Source of the DNA: Kaistia defluvii
GTDB taxonomy: Bacteria; Pseudomonadota; Alphaproteobacteria; Rhizobiales; Kaistiaceae
Assembly (NCBI RefSeq): GCF_040548815.1
Contig: NZ_JBEPSM010000001.1
Location: forward strand, 310,001 to 374,000
DNA length: 64,000 nt
Direction of reading: 5' to 3'
In this document: positions 25,764-35,372 of the stretch, one piece after another
Layout: every line of letters starts with the position of its first letter
How positions within the stretch are numbered: position 1 is the stretch's first letter
Translations under genes and position numbers: made by a program
Notes under the pieces: generated by a model
What the model was told of the DNA's origin: nothing
The model's database searches: none
What the model saw: only the letters and a program-made list of their open reading frames with translations

Positions 25764-25777
25764 TCAGCCGGAAAAGA

Positions 25778-25815
25778 AAACGCCGCCCGGATCGATCCGG
25801 GCGGCGTTTCTTTTT
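25778..25815 (+). terminator. Intrinsic terminator after the NmrA-like gene
   Basis: A perfect 32-bp palindrome (15-bp arms, AAACGCCGCCCGGAT and its complement) followed by CTTTTTC. It begins 14 bases after the stop and is directly followed by the interspersed repeat at 25816. Confidence 0.93.
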
Positions 25816-25939
25816 CACCTCTCCCTGAGGGAGAGGTCGGAGCGCAGCTCCGGGTGAGGGTTTAGGGAACCATCCGGAGGGGCCGTAAACCCTCACCCGC
25901 CGGCCTTTGGCCGTCGACCTCTCCCTCAGGGAGAGGTGA
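25816..25939. repeat. Interspersed composite palindrome, copy A
   Basis: About 124 bases. Both ends are the palindrome CTCTCCCTNAGGGAGAG. Inside, a left arm with CGGAGCGCAGCTCCG leads to GTGAGGGTTTA; the right arm is its counterpart TAAACCCTCAC followed by a hairpin CGGCC-TTT-GGCCG. Between the arms is a 21-bp core (25865-25885). Copy B at 37631 has the same outer arms but the core in the opposite orientation. It is a REP/BIME-like element; no coding frame is likely. Confidence 0.85.
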
Positions 25940-25998
25940 AGCAAGGCGATGGATTTACAACTCAGACGTAGCAGGTGCGCGCCGCTATCCGGATACCT

Positions 25999-27165
<1,167 letters not shown>

Positions 27166-27605
27166 GGCGGGCGGTCTTCCCTGTGGTTGGAATGAGGGGA
27201 GGGACATTAGCGCTGCGCGGGGCGGGATCAAGCGCTAGCCTGCGGCGCGTGGGAAACTGGGATTTTTCAAGAAATGCCCGGTAGTTATAAGGTTAACGGC
27301 CGTTAATCGTTCTTAGCCGGAGGTTAACGGCTGACGCAGTACGGAAGGGGCTTGGTGTTGCATTTCTGTCATAGCGCGTGAACGCGCTTTCGCTATGATC
27401 AGTTTTACGGAATCACGAGATGAGATTCCGGTTGCATCTGTCGGCCACCCTGGGGTGGGGGCCAATAAAAAAGCGGATGCAGCTGAACGGGGATTAGGAC
27501 TGACTTCGTACGAGCTGAAGAGAAGGGGTGATCCTGCGGGGTCTACTCTGAGGCGACGAGAAGAATGACATAGTCTCCTGGTTTTACCTTTTTGGAGGTC
27601 AGGAT
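27166..27605. promoter_or_regulatory. Long porin upstream region with palindromes
   Basis: 440 bases without a supported gene between Mrp (minus) and the porin (plus). It holds a perfect 14-bp palindrome TTAACGGCCGTTAA (27293-27306). GGTTAACGG occurs at 27291-27299 and again at 27322-27330, 31 bases apart. A GC-rich palindrome AGCGCGT-GA-ACGCGCT lies at 27373-27388. A long untranslated leader for the porin mRNA is likely. The ribosome site is TTTGGAGGT just before 27606. Confidence 0.55.
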
Positions 27606-28889
27606 ATGAACTTTAAGACCCTTCTCCTCGGCTCTGCAGCAGCCATGCTGATGGCTGGTGGCGCTCAGGCGGCGGATCTCACGGTCGCCGAGCCGGTTGA
27701 CTACGTGAAGGTCTGCGACGCTTTCGGCGCCGGCTTCTTCTACTCGCCGGGCACGGACACGTGCATCAAGATCGGCGGCTACGTCAAGTTCGGTACGTCG
27801 TTCGGCGACCGTTCGGGCGACGAAGCTCTGGTTGGCACCTTCAACGGCGTTTACCCGAACAGCAACTGGGGCAACTTCTACACGGAAGTTTCGATCCAGG
27901 CGACGGCTTCGTCGGTCACCGAATACGGTAACCTGACCGGCTTCATCGACATGCGCGCCAAGACCGGCAACGTCCGCGGCGAAGGCGACGTCACCGACTA
28001 CGTCAACGCTTCGACGAACTCCGCTTACGTCGACAGCGCCTACCTCGAGCTCGGACCGCTCAAGGCTGGTTACTTCACCTCGCTGTTCGACTTCGGCCGC
28101 GGCTACAACGACACCGGCATGTTCGGTTCGGACTCGACCGTCGACCACATCCAGCTGACCTATGCCGTCAACGGCTTCGGTCTGGCGATCTCGGTTGAAG
28201 ACGCTCGCGACCGTAACGCTTTCGGTCAGCTGAACGGCTTTGACGACAACAACGATTACTACACCGGCGGCCAGGACAACATCCCGGATATCGTCGCTGC
28301 AGTGACCTACGCTTCGGGCATCTTCTCGGCCAAGCTGGCCGGCGCTTGGACGCACCAGGCTGTCAGCACCGACTTCAACCACGCTGGCACTCCGGCTGAT
28401 CCGTACCAGATCAACGCCGAAGACGGCTGGGCAGTCGGCGGTGGTCTCGAGATCGCTCTCGATAACTTCTCGGCTGGCGATCGCTTCTTCGTGTCGGCTG
28501 CTTACGGCGACAACGCCAACTCGTACACCGGCCTCGCCGGCGGCACCTCGGTGGCTGGCTTCATCGGCCCGTTCGCCAGCGTGAACGCTGCTTCGGCAAC
28601 CGGCACCAGCTGGTCGGCTCTGGCTTCGTACAAGCACGTTTGGACCCCTCAGGTCTGGTCGTCGCTCTCGGGCGGCTATGCCAGCTTCGACGGCTCGGAT
28701 GACGTCGACGGTTACAACGTTGACGCTTGGCGCGTTGGCTTCACCACCGCCTACACCCCGGTCAAGGGTCTCGACCTGGTTGGCGACGTCTTCTACACGA
28801 GCGTCGACACCAACTATGACGACGTCCCGAACTCGGATGCGGATGGCGACGGCTGGACCTTCAACCTCTTCCTGAAGCGCTCCTGGTAA
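27606..28889 (+). CDS. Major outer-membrane porin (Rhizobiales Omp2b/RopA type)
   Basis: 427 residues. A Sec signal peptide MNFKTLLLGSAAAMLMAGGAQA is cleaved before ADLTVAEPVDYVKVCDAFGAGFFYSPGTDTCIKIGGYVKFG, the conserved start of Rhizobiales porins with its two cysteines. Alternating aromatic and polar strands run to a final FLKRSW with terminal Trp, where terminal aromatics direct barrel assembly. It acts as a 16-stranded outer-membrane channel for small solutes. Codon choice (many GCT, TCG, GTT, AAC) is distinct from neighbours, as expected of a very highly expressed gene. A perfect SD (GGAGG) precedes it and a strong terminator follows. Confidence 0.95.
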   Translation: MNFKTLLLGSAAAMLMAGGAQAADLTVAEPVDYVKVCDAFGAGFFYSPGTDTCIKIGGYVKFGTSFGDRSGDEALVGTFNGVYPNSNWGNFYTEVSIQATASSVTEYGNLTGFIDMRAKTGNVRGEGDVTDYVNASTNSAYVDSAYLELGPLKAGYFTSLFDFGRGYNDTGMFGSDSTVDHIQLTYAVNGFGLAISVEDARDRNAFGQLNGFDDNNDYYTGGQDNIPDIVAAVTYASGIFSAKLAGAWTHQAVSTDFNHAGTPADPYQINAEDGWAVGGGLEIALDNFSAGDRFFVSAAYGDNANSYTGLAGGTSVAGFIGPFASVNAASATGTSWSALASYKHVWTPQVWSSLSGGYASFDGSDDVDGYNVDAWRVGFTTAYTPVKGLDLVGDVFYTSVDTNYDDVPNSDADGDGWTFNLFLKRSW

Positions 28890-28913
28890 TCTGACCTAGG
28901 TCAGTTATCGAAG

Positions 28914-28942
28914 GCCCGGCTGAGCAATCAGCCGGGCTTTTT
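28914..28942 (+). terminator. Intrinsic terminator of the porin gene
   Basis: A perfect 10-bp stem GCCCGGCTGA/TCAGCCGGGC with a GCAA tetraloop, followed by TTTTT. It starts 24 bases after the stop. Confidence 0.95.
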
Positions 28943-29017
28943 GTTGTCTCGATTCCGGCGCTGCCGGATCGACGATCGCGTCGCGGGACCGTGGCTTTGG
29001 CGGCCGATACTCTCCAA

Positions 29018-29120
29018 AGCGTTTTCGAGCGAAGTGGGTACCGGTTCGCGTGGAGAAAACGCGACCCCACAGTGAGATAGAGCGTTGCGCCGTTTCAGAG
29101 AAACGGTGAAAGGCTCTAGA
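29018..29120. repeat. Rhizobiales intergenic repeat (composite palindrome)
   Basis: A first palindromic unit, GCGTTTTC ... GAAAACGC around GTACCGGTTCGCG (29019-29062), is followed by a second unit AGAGCGTTGCGCCGTTTC ... GAAACGGTGAAAGGCTCT (29079-29118). From memory, both resemble common dispersed repeats in rhizobial genomes. It sits just before recO and may form part of its leader. Confidence 0.55.
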
Positions 29121-29128
29121 ATGTGCGC

Positions 29129-29878
29129 ATGGAGTGGACCGATCAGGGCCTGGTACTCGGCGTCCGGCAACAGGGCGAGGCGAGCGTCGTTCTCGAACTG
29201 ATGACGGCTGCGCGCGGGCGGCATCTGGGACTCGTGCGCGGCGGCCGGTCGCGCCGGCTTTCACCCGTGCTCCAGCCCGGCAATACCGTGCAGGTGGTAT
29301 GGCGCGCGCGGCTTGACGAGCATCTGGGCATCTTCACGGTCGAGCCGCTGGTGAGCCGGGCAGGGCGGCTGATGGCCGATCCCGGCACGATCTTCGCCCT
29401 GCAGACCTTGACCGGCCATCTCCGCCTGCTGGCCGAGCGCGAGCCGCATCCCGCGCTGCATGGCGCGGTCGAGGCGGCGCTCGATGCCTTCGCGGCAGCG
29501 GATCGTCCGGAATTACTGGATTTCGGGGCGTTCATCGCCCGTTTCGAGCTGGCCCTGCTCGAAGAGCTCGGCTACGGCCTGGACCTGTCGGTCTGCGCGG
29601 CGACCGGCGAGCGAGACGAGTTGCACTATGTGTCGCCGAAAACCGGCCGCGCCGTCAGCCGCGCCGGGGCGATCGGCTATGAAGGCCGGCTGTTTCGCCT
29701 CGCACCCTTCATGACCGGCGGCCCAAGCAATGGCGGTCCGCAGGAACTGCGCGACGCATTCCGCCTGACCGGCCATTTTCTGACGCGCTATATTTATGGT
29801 CCGCGCGGCTTGCGCGAGCCGGTCGCGCGAACGGAATTCCTCACCCAGATCGATCGCCTGGTGGTTCAGCACGGCTGA
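29129..29878 (+). CDS. recO: DNA repair protein RecO
   Basis: 249 residues. RecO has an N-terminal OB fold (MEWTDQGLVLGVRQQGEASVVLELMTAARGRHLGLVRGG) and a helical C-terminal part with CAATGERDELHYVSPKTGRAVSRAGA, where the usual zinc cysteines are reduced to one. It anneals SSB-coated DNA and loads RecA in the RecFOR pathway. The ATG at 29129 is preferred; a GTG two codons earlier is the alternative. Length is normal. In Rhizobiales recO is often near era/rnc; here it follows the porin gene instead. Confidence 0.93.
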   Translation: MEWTDQGLVLGVRQQGEASVVLELMTAARGRHLGLVRGGRSRRLSPVLQPGNTVQVVWRARLDEHLGIFTVEPLVSRAGRLMADPGTIFALQTLTGHLRLLAEREPHPALHGAVEAALDAFAAADRPELLDFGAFIARFELALLEELGYGLDLSVCAATGERDELHYVSPKTGRAVSRAGAIGYEGRLFRLAPFMTGGPSNGGPQELRDAFRLTGHFLTRYIYGPRGLREPVARTEFLTQIDRLVVQHG

Positions 29879-29929
29879 CGCGGGCGGCGCTCGCGCCACC
29901 CACGTCTGCCAGATCGCGGGAAGGGGCGG

Positions 29930-30247
29930 TCAGCGCGCCCAGCAGAAGTCGCGGACCTTGGGGGAATACTGGAACGGGTTGATCGCGATGTTGTATCGGC
30001 AGCGGTTGGAAATCGCCAATTGCATCTCCGGCGACAGCGAGGCCTTGAAGGCGGCGAGCGAGGCGGTGTCGTTCGGCACGCTGGAGAGATCGAAGCCGAA
30101 CACCTTCCAATCCGGAATGGGACCGGAGTCGATGCCGCTCGTGGAGAAGTCGTTGGCACTGGTGGCCGAGGCGGGCGATGCCGAAAGCAGCATCGGTGCG
30201 GCCAGGAGTGCCAGCGCGAGGCCGAGGGCGGATTTGGACAGGCTCAT
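29930..30247 (-). CDS. Small secreted protein of unknown function
   Basis: 105 residues with a clear Sec signal peptide (SLSKSALGLALALLAAPMLLSASPASA), giving a mature protein of about 75 residues in the periplasm or outside. The mature part has two cysteines near the C-terminus (NRCRYN and RDFCWAR) that could form a disulphide, and a motif NPFQYSPKVRDFC. I do not recognise the family. The start at 30247 has GAGG 7 bases upstream. It converges with recO. Confidence 0.75.
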   Translation of the reverse strand: MSLSKSALGLALALLAAPMLLSASPASATSANDFSTSGIDSGPIPDWKVFGFDLSSVPNDTASLAAFKASLSPEMQLAISNRCRYNIAINPFQYSPKVRDFCWAR

Positions 30248-30458
30248 AGGGATCCTCATTCGATCGTTCGACTGCAGGCTGTTCTTATAGACGGATATCG
30301 TTGTGGAACCGTGAAATACAACGTTCCAAGTTTCAGCAACGCGGGCGGGCAGGCGCTTTTCTCCATCCGCCATTCGCCGGCTCAATGTCTCCGTTCCGCC
30401 ATGCGCCTCGGGTTACACTGTTCGTCCGCGATTCGGACGCCAACTGTCGAGACTCTCC

Positions 30459-31151
30459 TTGCGATACGCCATCTACGCCACGCCGCCCGCCGACCATCCC
30501 CTCGCGATCACCGCCGCCCGCTGGCTCGGGCGCGACGCGTTCACGGGCGAGGATCATCCCCTGCCGCCGATCCAGGGCTTTTCCGGCGGCGCGATCGAGG
30601 CCTATCTGGCGGATCCGGCGCGATATGGCTTCCACGCGACGCTGAAGGCGCCCTTCACCCTGGCGGAAGGGCAGAGCGAGGCGGATCTGGTCGCGACCCT
30701 CGACGCTTTCGCGGCGCAGTCGGCCCCGGTGCAGGTGCCGGAACTGGTGATTCGCCGGCTCGGGCGCTTCTTCGCCCTGGTGCCGAACGAGCGCGTGCCG
30801 GAGCTGGACGATCTCGCCGGTCGGATCGTAGCCGAGTTCGAACCCTTCCGCGCGCCGCTTTCGGAGGCCGATATCGCGCGCCGCCGCGTCGCCGGGCTGA
30901 CGCTGGATGAGGAAACCAACCTGCTCCGCTGGGGCTATCCCTATGTCTTCGACGCCTTCCGCTTCCATATGTCCCTGACGGGGCGCGTGCCGAAGGACGA
31001 TGCCGAGGCCATGGCGACCGAGTTGAAGCAGCGTTTCGCAGAGTTCGACGGCAAGCCGTTCGCGATCGACCGGCTCGGCCTGTTCATCGAGCCGGAGCGC
31101 GGCGCGCCGTTCCGCGTCCATCACGTCGCCATGCTGGCGGGGGCAGCGTGA
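30459..31151 (+). CDS. DUF1045 phosphonate-associated protein (2H phosphoesterase-like)
   Basis: 230 residues of the family annotated as putative phosphonate metabolism protein (DUF1045). Two HxT/S motifs mark it as a 2H phosphoesterase fold member: GFHATLKAPF and RFHMSLTG. It begins MRYAIYATPP from a TTG codon at 30459, and no better ATG exists in that frame. Its stop overlaps the phnM start (TGATG), so translation is coupled. The exact reaction in phosphonate breakdown is not established; a cyclic-phosphate intermediate of the C-P lyase pathway is a reasonable inference. Confidence 0.9.
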   Translation: MRYAIYATPPADHPLAITAARWLGRDAFTGEDHPLPPIQGFSGGAIEAYLADPARYGFHATLKAPFTLAEGQSEADLVATLDAFAAQSAPVQVPELVIRRLGRFFALVPNERVPELDDLAGRIVAEFEPFRAPLSEADIARRRVAGLTLDEETNLLRWGYPYVFDAFRFHMSLTGRVPKDDAEAMATELKQRFAEFDGKPFAIDRLGLFIEPERGAPFRVHHVAMLAGAA

Positions 31152-32287
31152 TGGCCGAACAGATCTTCTCGCATGCCCGGATCGTGCTCGAAGACGAGGT
31201 CGTCGAGGGCAGCCTGCTCGTCCGCGACGGACGGATCGCCGATTTCGATCATGGCGCCTCGCGGCACGGCGAGGATCTGGGTAACGATTTCCTGGTGCCG
31301 GGCTTTGTCGAGCTTCACACCGACCATCTCGAAAACCACTATGCGCCGCGTCCCGGCGTGCGCTGGAACCCGGTTGCCGCCGTGCAGGCGCATGACGCGC
31401 AGGTGGCGGGCGCCGGCATCACGACCGTGTTCGACGCGCTGCGCGTCGGCATGGACGAGGACGCGCGCACCTCGACCTCGGAAATGCAGATGCTCGCCGA
31501 CGCGATCGAGACGGCGAAGCGCGAGGACAGGCTGCGCGCCGACCACAGGCTCCACCTGCGCTGCGAGGTCTCGGCGCCGGACGTGCTCGACGGGCTGGCC
31601 GGCTTCCTCGACGTGCTGCCGGTCAAGCTGGTTTCGCTGATGGATCACTCTCCCGGCCAGCGCCAGTTTGCCAGCCTTGACAGCTATCGTGCTTTCTACC
31701 AGGGCAAGATGGGCATGTCGGACGCCGCCTATGAGGCGTTCGCTGCCAAGCGGATCGCCCAGGCGGATCAGTTTTCCGCCCGGCATCGCCGCGAGATCGT
31801 CGATCTCTGCCACCCGCGCGGCATCGCGGTGGCGAGCCATGACGACGCGACGGCGGCCCATGTCGACGAGGCGGCGTCGGATGGCGTCTCGATCGCCGAA
31901 TTCCCGACCACGATGGAGGCCGCCGCTGCGTCGCGCGCCGCGGATATCCGCGTGCTGATGGGCGCGCCCAATCTTGTTCGCGGCGGCTCGCATTCCGGCA
32001 ATGTCTCGGCCGCCGTGCTGGCCGAGGCCGGTCAGCTCGACATCCTGTCGTCCGACTACGTGCCCTTCAGCCTGATGATCGCGGTGTTCGCGCTGCCGGA
32101 GCTGGTGCCGTCTATCCGACTGCCGGATGCGGTGCGGCTGGTCACGCGCGCGCCGGCCGAAGCGGTCGGTCTAACCGATCGCGGCGCGATCCGTCCGGGG
32201 CTGCGCGCCGATCTCGTCCGCGTGCGGGCCGGCGAGGGCGTGCCGGTCGTGCGCAGCGTCTGGCGCGAGGGCCAGCGCGTCTGCTGA
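31151..32287 (+). CDS. phnM: PhnM, ribose 1-methylphosphonate 5-triphosphate diphosphatase
   Basis: 378 residues of the amidohydrolase superfamily. Marks are the metal-binding segment VELHTDHLENH near residue 55, PRPGVRWNPVAAVQAHDAQ, LMDHSPGQRQF, GIAVASHDDATAAHV and LSSDYVPFSL, all typical of PhnM. The enzyme removes pyrophosphate from alpha-D-ribose 1-methylphosphonate 5-triphosphate before C-P bond cleavage by PhnJ. It is coupled to the DUF1045 gene upstream. The other phn genes (G-L, N, transporter) are not in this window, so the pathway must be completed elsewhere. Confidence 0.95.
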   Translation: MAEQIFSHARIVLEDEVVEGSLLVRDGRIADFDHGASRHGEDLGNDFLVPGFVELHTDHLENHYAPRPGVRWNPVAAVQAHDAQVAGAGITTVFDALRVGMDEDARTSTSEMQMLADAIETAKREDRLRADHRLHLRCEVSAPDVLDGLAGFLDVLPVKLVSLMDHSPGQRQFASLDSYRAFYQGKMGMSDAAYEAFAAKRIAQADQFSARHRREIVDLCHPRGIAVASHDDATAAHVDEAASDGVSIAEFPTTMEAAAASRAADIRVLMGAPNLVRGGSHSGNVSAAVLAEAGQLDILSSDYVPFSLMIAVFALPELVPSIRLPDAVRLVTRAPAEAVGLTDRGAIRPGLRADLVRVRAGEGVPVVRSVWREGQRVC

Positions 32288-32389
32288 AGGCGCTCTCGTT
32301 GCCTCGCGCAGACGTGCACGGCCCGCGATTTGGATGGGACTATGCTCCGTCGCCGGATCGAAAGGGTCCGTTGATTGGAGGAATTCCCC

Positions 32390-32842
32390 ATGGCAACGCA
32401 GCAACAACAATCGCATCTGCACGCCGCGATGAACCCGATGAGCCGCAAGCTCGCCGACGAGATTCAGCCGCTGATGGACGAGATCGCGGCCTGCATGGAT
32501 CGCGGCGACGCGGCGGCGGCCGCCAAGCTGTTCACCGAGGACGCCACCGTCATCAGCCCAATGGGCCTGCGCGGCACGGGCACGGCTGGAGTGCAGAAGG
32601 TCCTGACCGCCGACATGGCGGCGATCCTGAAGGGCGCACACAGCCATTTCACGGTCGAAGCGGTGCGCCAGCTGGGCGATGCCGTCTTCATCGACGCGAT
32701 GCATGAGGTCACCGGCTCGAGCGCCGGCGGCGGCCGCGCGATGGAGCTGCATGTCGCACTGCTCGCGCAGAAGAAGAGCGGCGCCTGGCGACTGATGGAG
32801 GCGCGTCCCTACGCCTTCATGACTCCGCCGACGACCCACTGA
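32390..32842 (+). CDS. SgcJ/EcaC-type NTF2-like protein
   Basis: 150 residues. After a Gln- and His-rich N-terminus it shows the DUF4440/SnoaL pattern: LADEIQPLMDEIAACMDRGDAAAAAKLFTEDATVISPMGLRGTG, a middle SHFTVEAVRQLGDAVFIDAMHEVTG, and a final strand GAWRLMEARPYAFM. A very good GGAGGAA site precedes the ATG at 32390. The catalytic role is unknown; members include polyketide-modifying enzymes and proteins of unknown use. It is a second NTF2-like protein in the window, not closely similar to that at 3740. Confidence 0.83.
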   Translation: MATQQQQSHLHAAMNPMSRKLADEIQPLMDEIAACMDRGDAAAAAKLFTEDATVISPMGLRGTGTAGVQKVLTADMAAILKGAHSHFTVEAVRQLGDAVFIDAMHEVTGSSAGGGRAMELHVALLAQKKSGAWRLMEARPYAFMTPPTTH

Positions 32843-32872
32843 CCCCACTTCGCTTGAAAACGTGCCAAACGA

Positions 32873-32902
32873 AAACGCCGCCGAGGGGTGCGGCGGCGCT
32901 TT
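32873..32902. terminator. Bidirectional terminator
   Basis: Stem CGCCGCC/GGCGGCG around a nine-base loop, flanked by AAAA and TTT, between the convergent NTF2-like gene and an L,D-transpeptidase gene. It can serve both strands. Confidence 0.75.
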
Positions 32903-32940
32903 CGGTCAGGAAATCAGGAACGCGGGGGAGAACGGGGCGC

Positions 32941-33408
32941 TTATTTCTCGACGATGATGGCCGTGCGCATCATGCCGATCTCGTTCACGGCCTTGAAGAA
33001 CACTTCCGCATTCGCCTTGTCGAGGCGGACACAGCCATGCGAGGCGGGGCGGCCGAGATTCTTGGTTTCGGTCGTCGCATGCACGGCGATGCCGTCGTTG
33101 AAGAACACCGAATAGGGCATCGGCGCGTTTTCATACTTCGTCGAATGGTGCATCTCGTCGAGATAGTCCGGGCGGAACTTGCCGGGCGGCGTTTCGAAGC
33201 CCTTGCGGCCGGTCGAAACCTTCCAGCTGTAAGTTTCTTTGACGCCATTGCCGCGATTGACGACGACGTCCATCTGCTGCTTGGCGAGATTGACCTTCGC
33301 GAACACGCCGGCAGGACCCGGGAACAGCGAATTGGCCGAGGCGAATTGCGGCGCTGCGGTCAGCGCGATCGTGGCGATGGCGAGGGGAGCAAGCAGGCGA
33401 GCGAGCAT
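32941..33408 (-). CDS. L,D-transpeptidase (YkuD domain), first of two
   Basis: 155 residues. A signal peptide (MLARLLAPLAIATIALTAAPQFASA) precedes a YkuD domain: KVNLAKQQMDVVV, KVSTGRKGFETPPGKF, and the catalytic HATTETKNLGRPASHGCVRLDK with the cysteine nucleophile and histidine. The enzyme cross-links peptidoglycan peptides 3-3 or attaches proteins to the wall in the periplasm. The start at 33408 gives a clean signal peptide; an upstream codon at 33471 would bury it. A related gene lies just upstream on the same strand. Confidence 0.9.
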   Translation of the reverse strand: MLARLLAPLAIATIALTAAPQFASANSLFPGPAGVFAKVNLAKQQMDVVVNRGNGVKETYSWKVSTGRKGFETPPGKFRPDYLDEMHHSTKYENAPMPYSVFFNDGIAVHATTETKNLGRPASHGCVRLDKANAEVFFKAVNEIGMMRTAIIVEK

Positions 33409-33546
33409 GGCGGCGGTTCCGGGCGGGGTCAATTCGAGGGGCGGGGCGGCTGGTGATTGCCGCCCGTTCATGATGCTGTTCTAGCGGGCCACAACCGTTC
33501 CGTCAGTGACCTTCGTCACGCGATGGCCGCCGGCCACACGATTTTC

Positions 33547-33990
33547 TCAACGTGTGATCACGACGCGCGCATTCTTCATGCCGCGCTCGGCGATGAGCTG
33601 ATAGAGCGTGCGGGCATTTTCGGGCGCGAGCCGCACGCAGCCATGCGACGCGGGACGGCCGAGCGAGCGCACATGCGGCGTGCCATGGATGGCGTAGCCG
33701 CCACGGAAGAAGACCGAGTTCGGCATCGGCGCCATGTCGTATTTGCGCGAATACCACATGCGGTGCATGCGGGTCGGGCGATAGCTGCCGACCGGCGTGG
33801 TGTAGCCGCGTCGCGCCGTCGACACGTCCCAGCCATAGCGGGCGCGGCCATCGACATAGACGACCATCTGCTGCGAACTCAGATTGATGCGGGCGACCAC
33901 GTCGGCCTGCGCGGTTGCCGGCGTCATGCCAAGTAGGGCTGCGAGCCCGATCGAAAGGGACAGGCCGAGTACTGCTAAGGAACGGCGCAT
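33547..33990 (-). CDS. L,D-transpeptidase (YkuD domain), second of two
   Basis: 147 residues. Signal peptide MRRSLAVLGLSLSIGLAALLGMTPATAQA, then RINLSSQQMVVYVDGRARYGWDVSTARRGYTTPVGSYRPTRMH and the active-site GGYAIHGTPHVRSLGRPASHGCVRL with catalytic Cys. It shares the MPxSVFF and LGRPASHGCVRL segments with the neighbouring enzyme, so the two are tandem paralogues separated by 138 bases. The start at 33990 follows GGGGAGAAG. Different expression or substrate (3-3 links versus outer-membrane protein anchoring) is possible but not visible. Confidence 0.9.
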   Translation of the reverse strand: MRRSLAVLGLSLSIGLAALLGMTPATAQADVVARINLSSQQMVVYVDGRARYGWDVSTARRGYTTPVGSYRPTRMHRMWYSRKYDMAPMPNSVFFRGGYAIHGTPHVRSLGRPASHGCVRLAPENARTLYQLIAERGMKNARVVITR

Positions 33991-34273
33991 CGAAGTCTTC
34001 TCCCCGGAAAGGTCGTGCTGCATTTCCTCATGGTAGCAAGCAAAGACTGAACAACCGGTAATCTGGATACCGAAATTCTTCCGTAAAGTCAGGAGCCGTT
34101 GCAATTGCAGCTGGCAGGTCTGCGCGCGCGGTAGTCGAATGCCGATGGGAAGCATGCTAGCAAGGCTCCGCCGGGTGCCAACGGAACGATCCGGGCACCG
34201 GGGGCGGTCGAAACGCGTTTGTCGAGCGCCTCAATTAGAAGAGATATGGCTTCCGCGCCAAAGGAGACCTCTC

Positions 34274-35128
34274 ATGTCCGTCGAGCCGCAGACCCGCCGC
34301 CTGAACGCGATCGATATCCTGAGCCGAAAGGGTGGCACGCCGATCGTGTCGTTGACCTCCTATCACGCGCACACCGCGGCGATCATGGATCCGCATGTCG
34401 ATTTCATCCTGGTCGGCGATTCGCTCGGCATGGTGATGCACGGCCTGGAGAGCACGATCCCGGTCACGCTCGACATGATGATCCTGCAGGGGCTCGCCGT
34501 GATGCGGGGCTCGAAGCGCGCGCTCGTCGTGGTCGACATGCCGTTCGGCTCCTATGAGGAGAGCCCGCAGGCGGCCTTCCGCTCGGCGGCGCGGATCATG
34601 AAAGAAACCGGCTGTGGCGCCGTGAAGATGGAGGGTGGCGTGCATATGGCGGAAACCGTGCGCTTCCTGACCCAGCGCGGCATCCCGGTCATGGGCCATA
34701 TCGGCCTGACTCCGCAGTCCTTCAACACAATGGGCGGCTTCAAGGTCCAGGGCAAGACCGAGGCGAGCGTCGCGGCCGTGCTGGCGGACGCCAGGGCGAT
34801 CGCCGATGCGGGCGCTTTCGCCCTGGTGGTCGAGGGGGTGATCGAGCCGGTGGCGCGCGAAATCACCCAGTCCGTGGCGATCCCCACCATCGGCATCGGC
34901 GCATCGCCGGATTGCGACGGGCAGATCCTCGTGCTGGAGGACATGCTGGGCCTGTCGCCGCGCGTGCCGAAATTCGTCAAGAAGTTCGGCAATCTGGGCG
35001 GGCTGATCGGCGAGGCGATCTCGTCCTACGCCGAGGAGGTGAAGGCGCGGACATTCCCGGCGCCGGAGAACGTCTACACGCTGAAGACGCCGGCCGCGAC
35101 CGAAGCCGCAGCGAAGTCGAAGGGCTGA
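34274..35128 (+). CDS. panB: 3-methyl-2-oxobutanoate hydroxymethyltransferase
   Basis: 284 residues. PanB transfers a hydroxymethyl group from methylene-tetrahydrofolate to alpha-ketoisovalerate, the first committed step to pantothenate. Seen: [33 protein letters not shown] (metal-binding Asp in GDS), [44 protein letters not shown] and [25 protein letters not shown]. The length is slightly above the E. coli protein. The ATG at 34274 follows AAGGAGA. No panC follows, so the pathway genes are not in one operon here. Confidence 0.96.
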   Translation: MSVEPQTRRLNAIDILSRKGGTPIVSLTSYHAHTAAIMDPHVDFILVGDSLGMVMHGLESTIPVTLDMMILQGLAVMRGSKRALVVVDMPFGSYEESPQAAFRSAARIMKETGCGAVKMEGGVHMAETVRFLTQRGIPVMGHIGLTPQSFNTMGGFKVQGKTEASVAAVLADARAIADAGAFALVVEGVIEPVAREITQSVAIPTIGIGASPDCDGQILVLEDMLGLSPRVPKFVKKFGNLGGLIGEAISSYAEEVKARTFPAPENVYTLKTPAATEAAAKSKG

Positions 35129-35372
35129 TCGGGGGGGCGTCGCGCGACGCCGCTGCACGGACCTTTTGGCTAGTGAGGGGAGTGCATTCTCGCTGCCAGA
35201 CAATCCGTCCGAAAACCGGCGAGGCGCGCGCCATCCTCCGGCTGGATCCGTCGGCGGCGTGACGCCGCCGCGGAAGCGCGGGTTTACGGGCGAAGAACCG
35301 TCATCATCGATTTGCCAGCGCAGGGTCGCTTCGTTATGGTGCGCGCCGCTGACCGGAGCCGGAAAGAAGAGC

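Noticed and set aside
35136..35270. GC-rich palindromes after panB (35136-35151 and 35252-35270)
   Set aside because: They fold well but lack U-runs and match no known element; in a GC-rich genome such short palindromes occur by chance.
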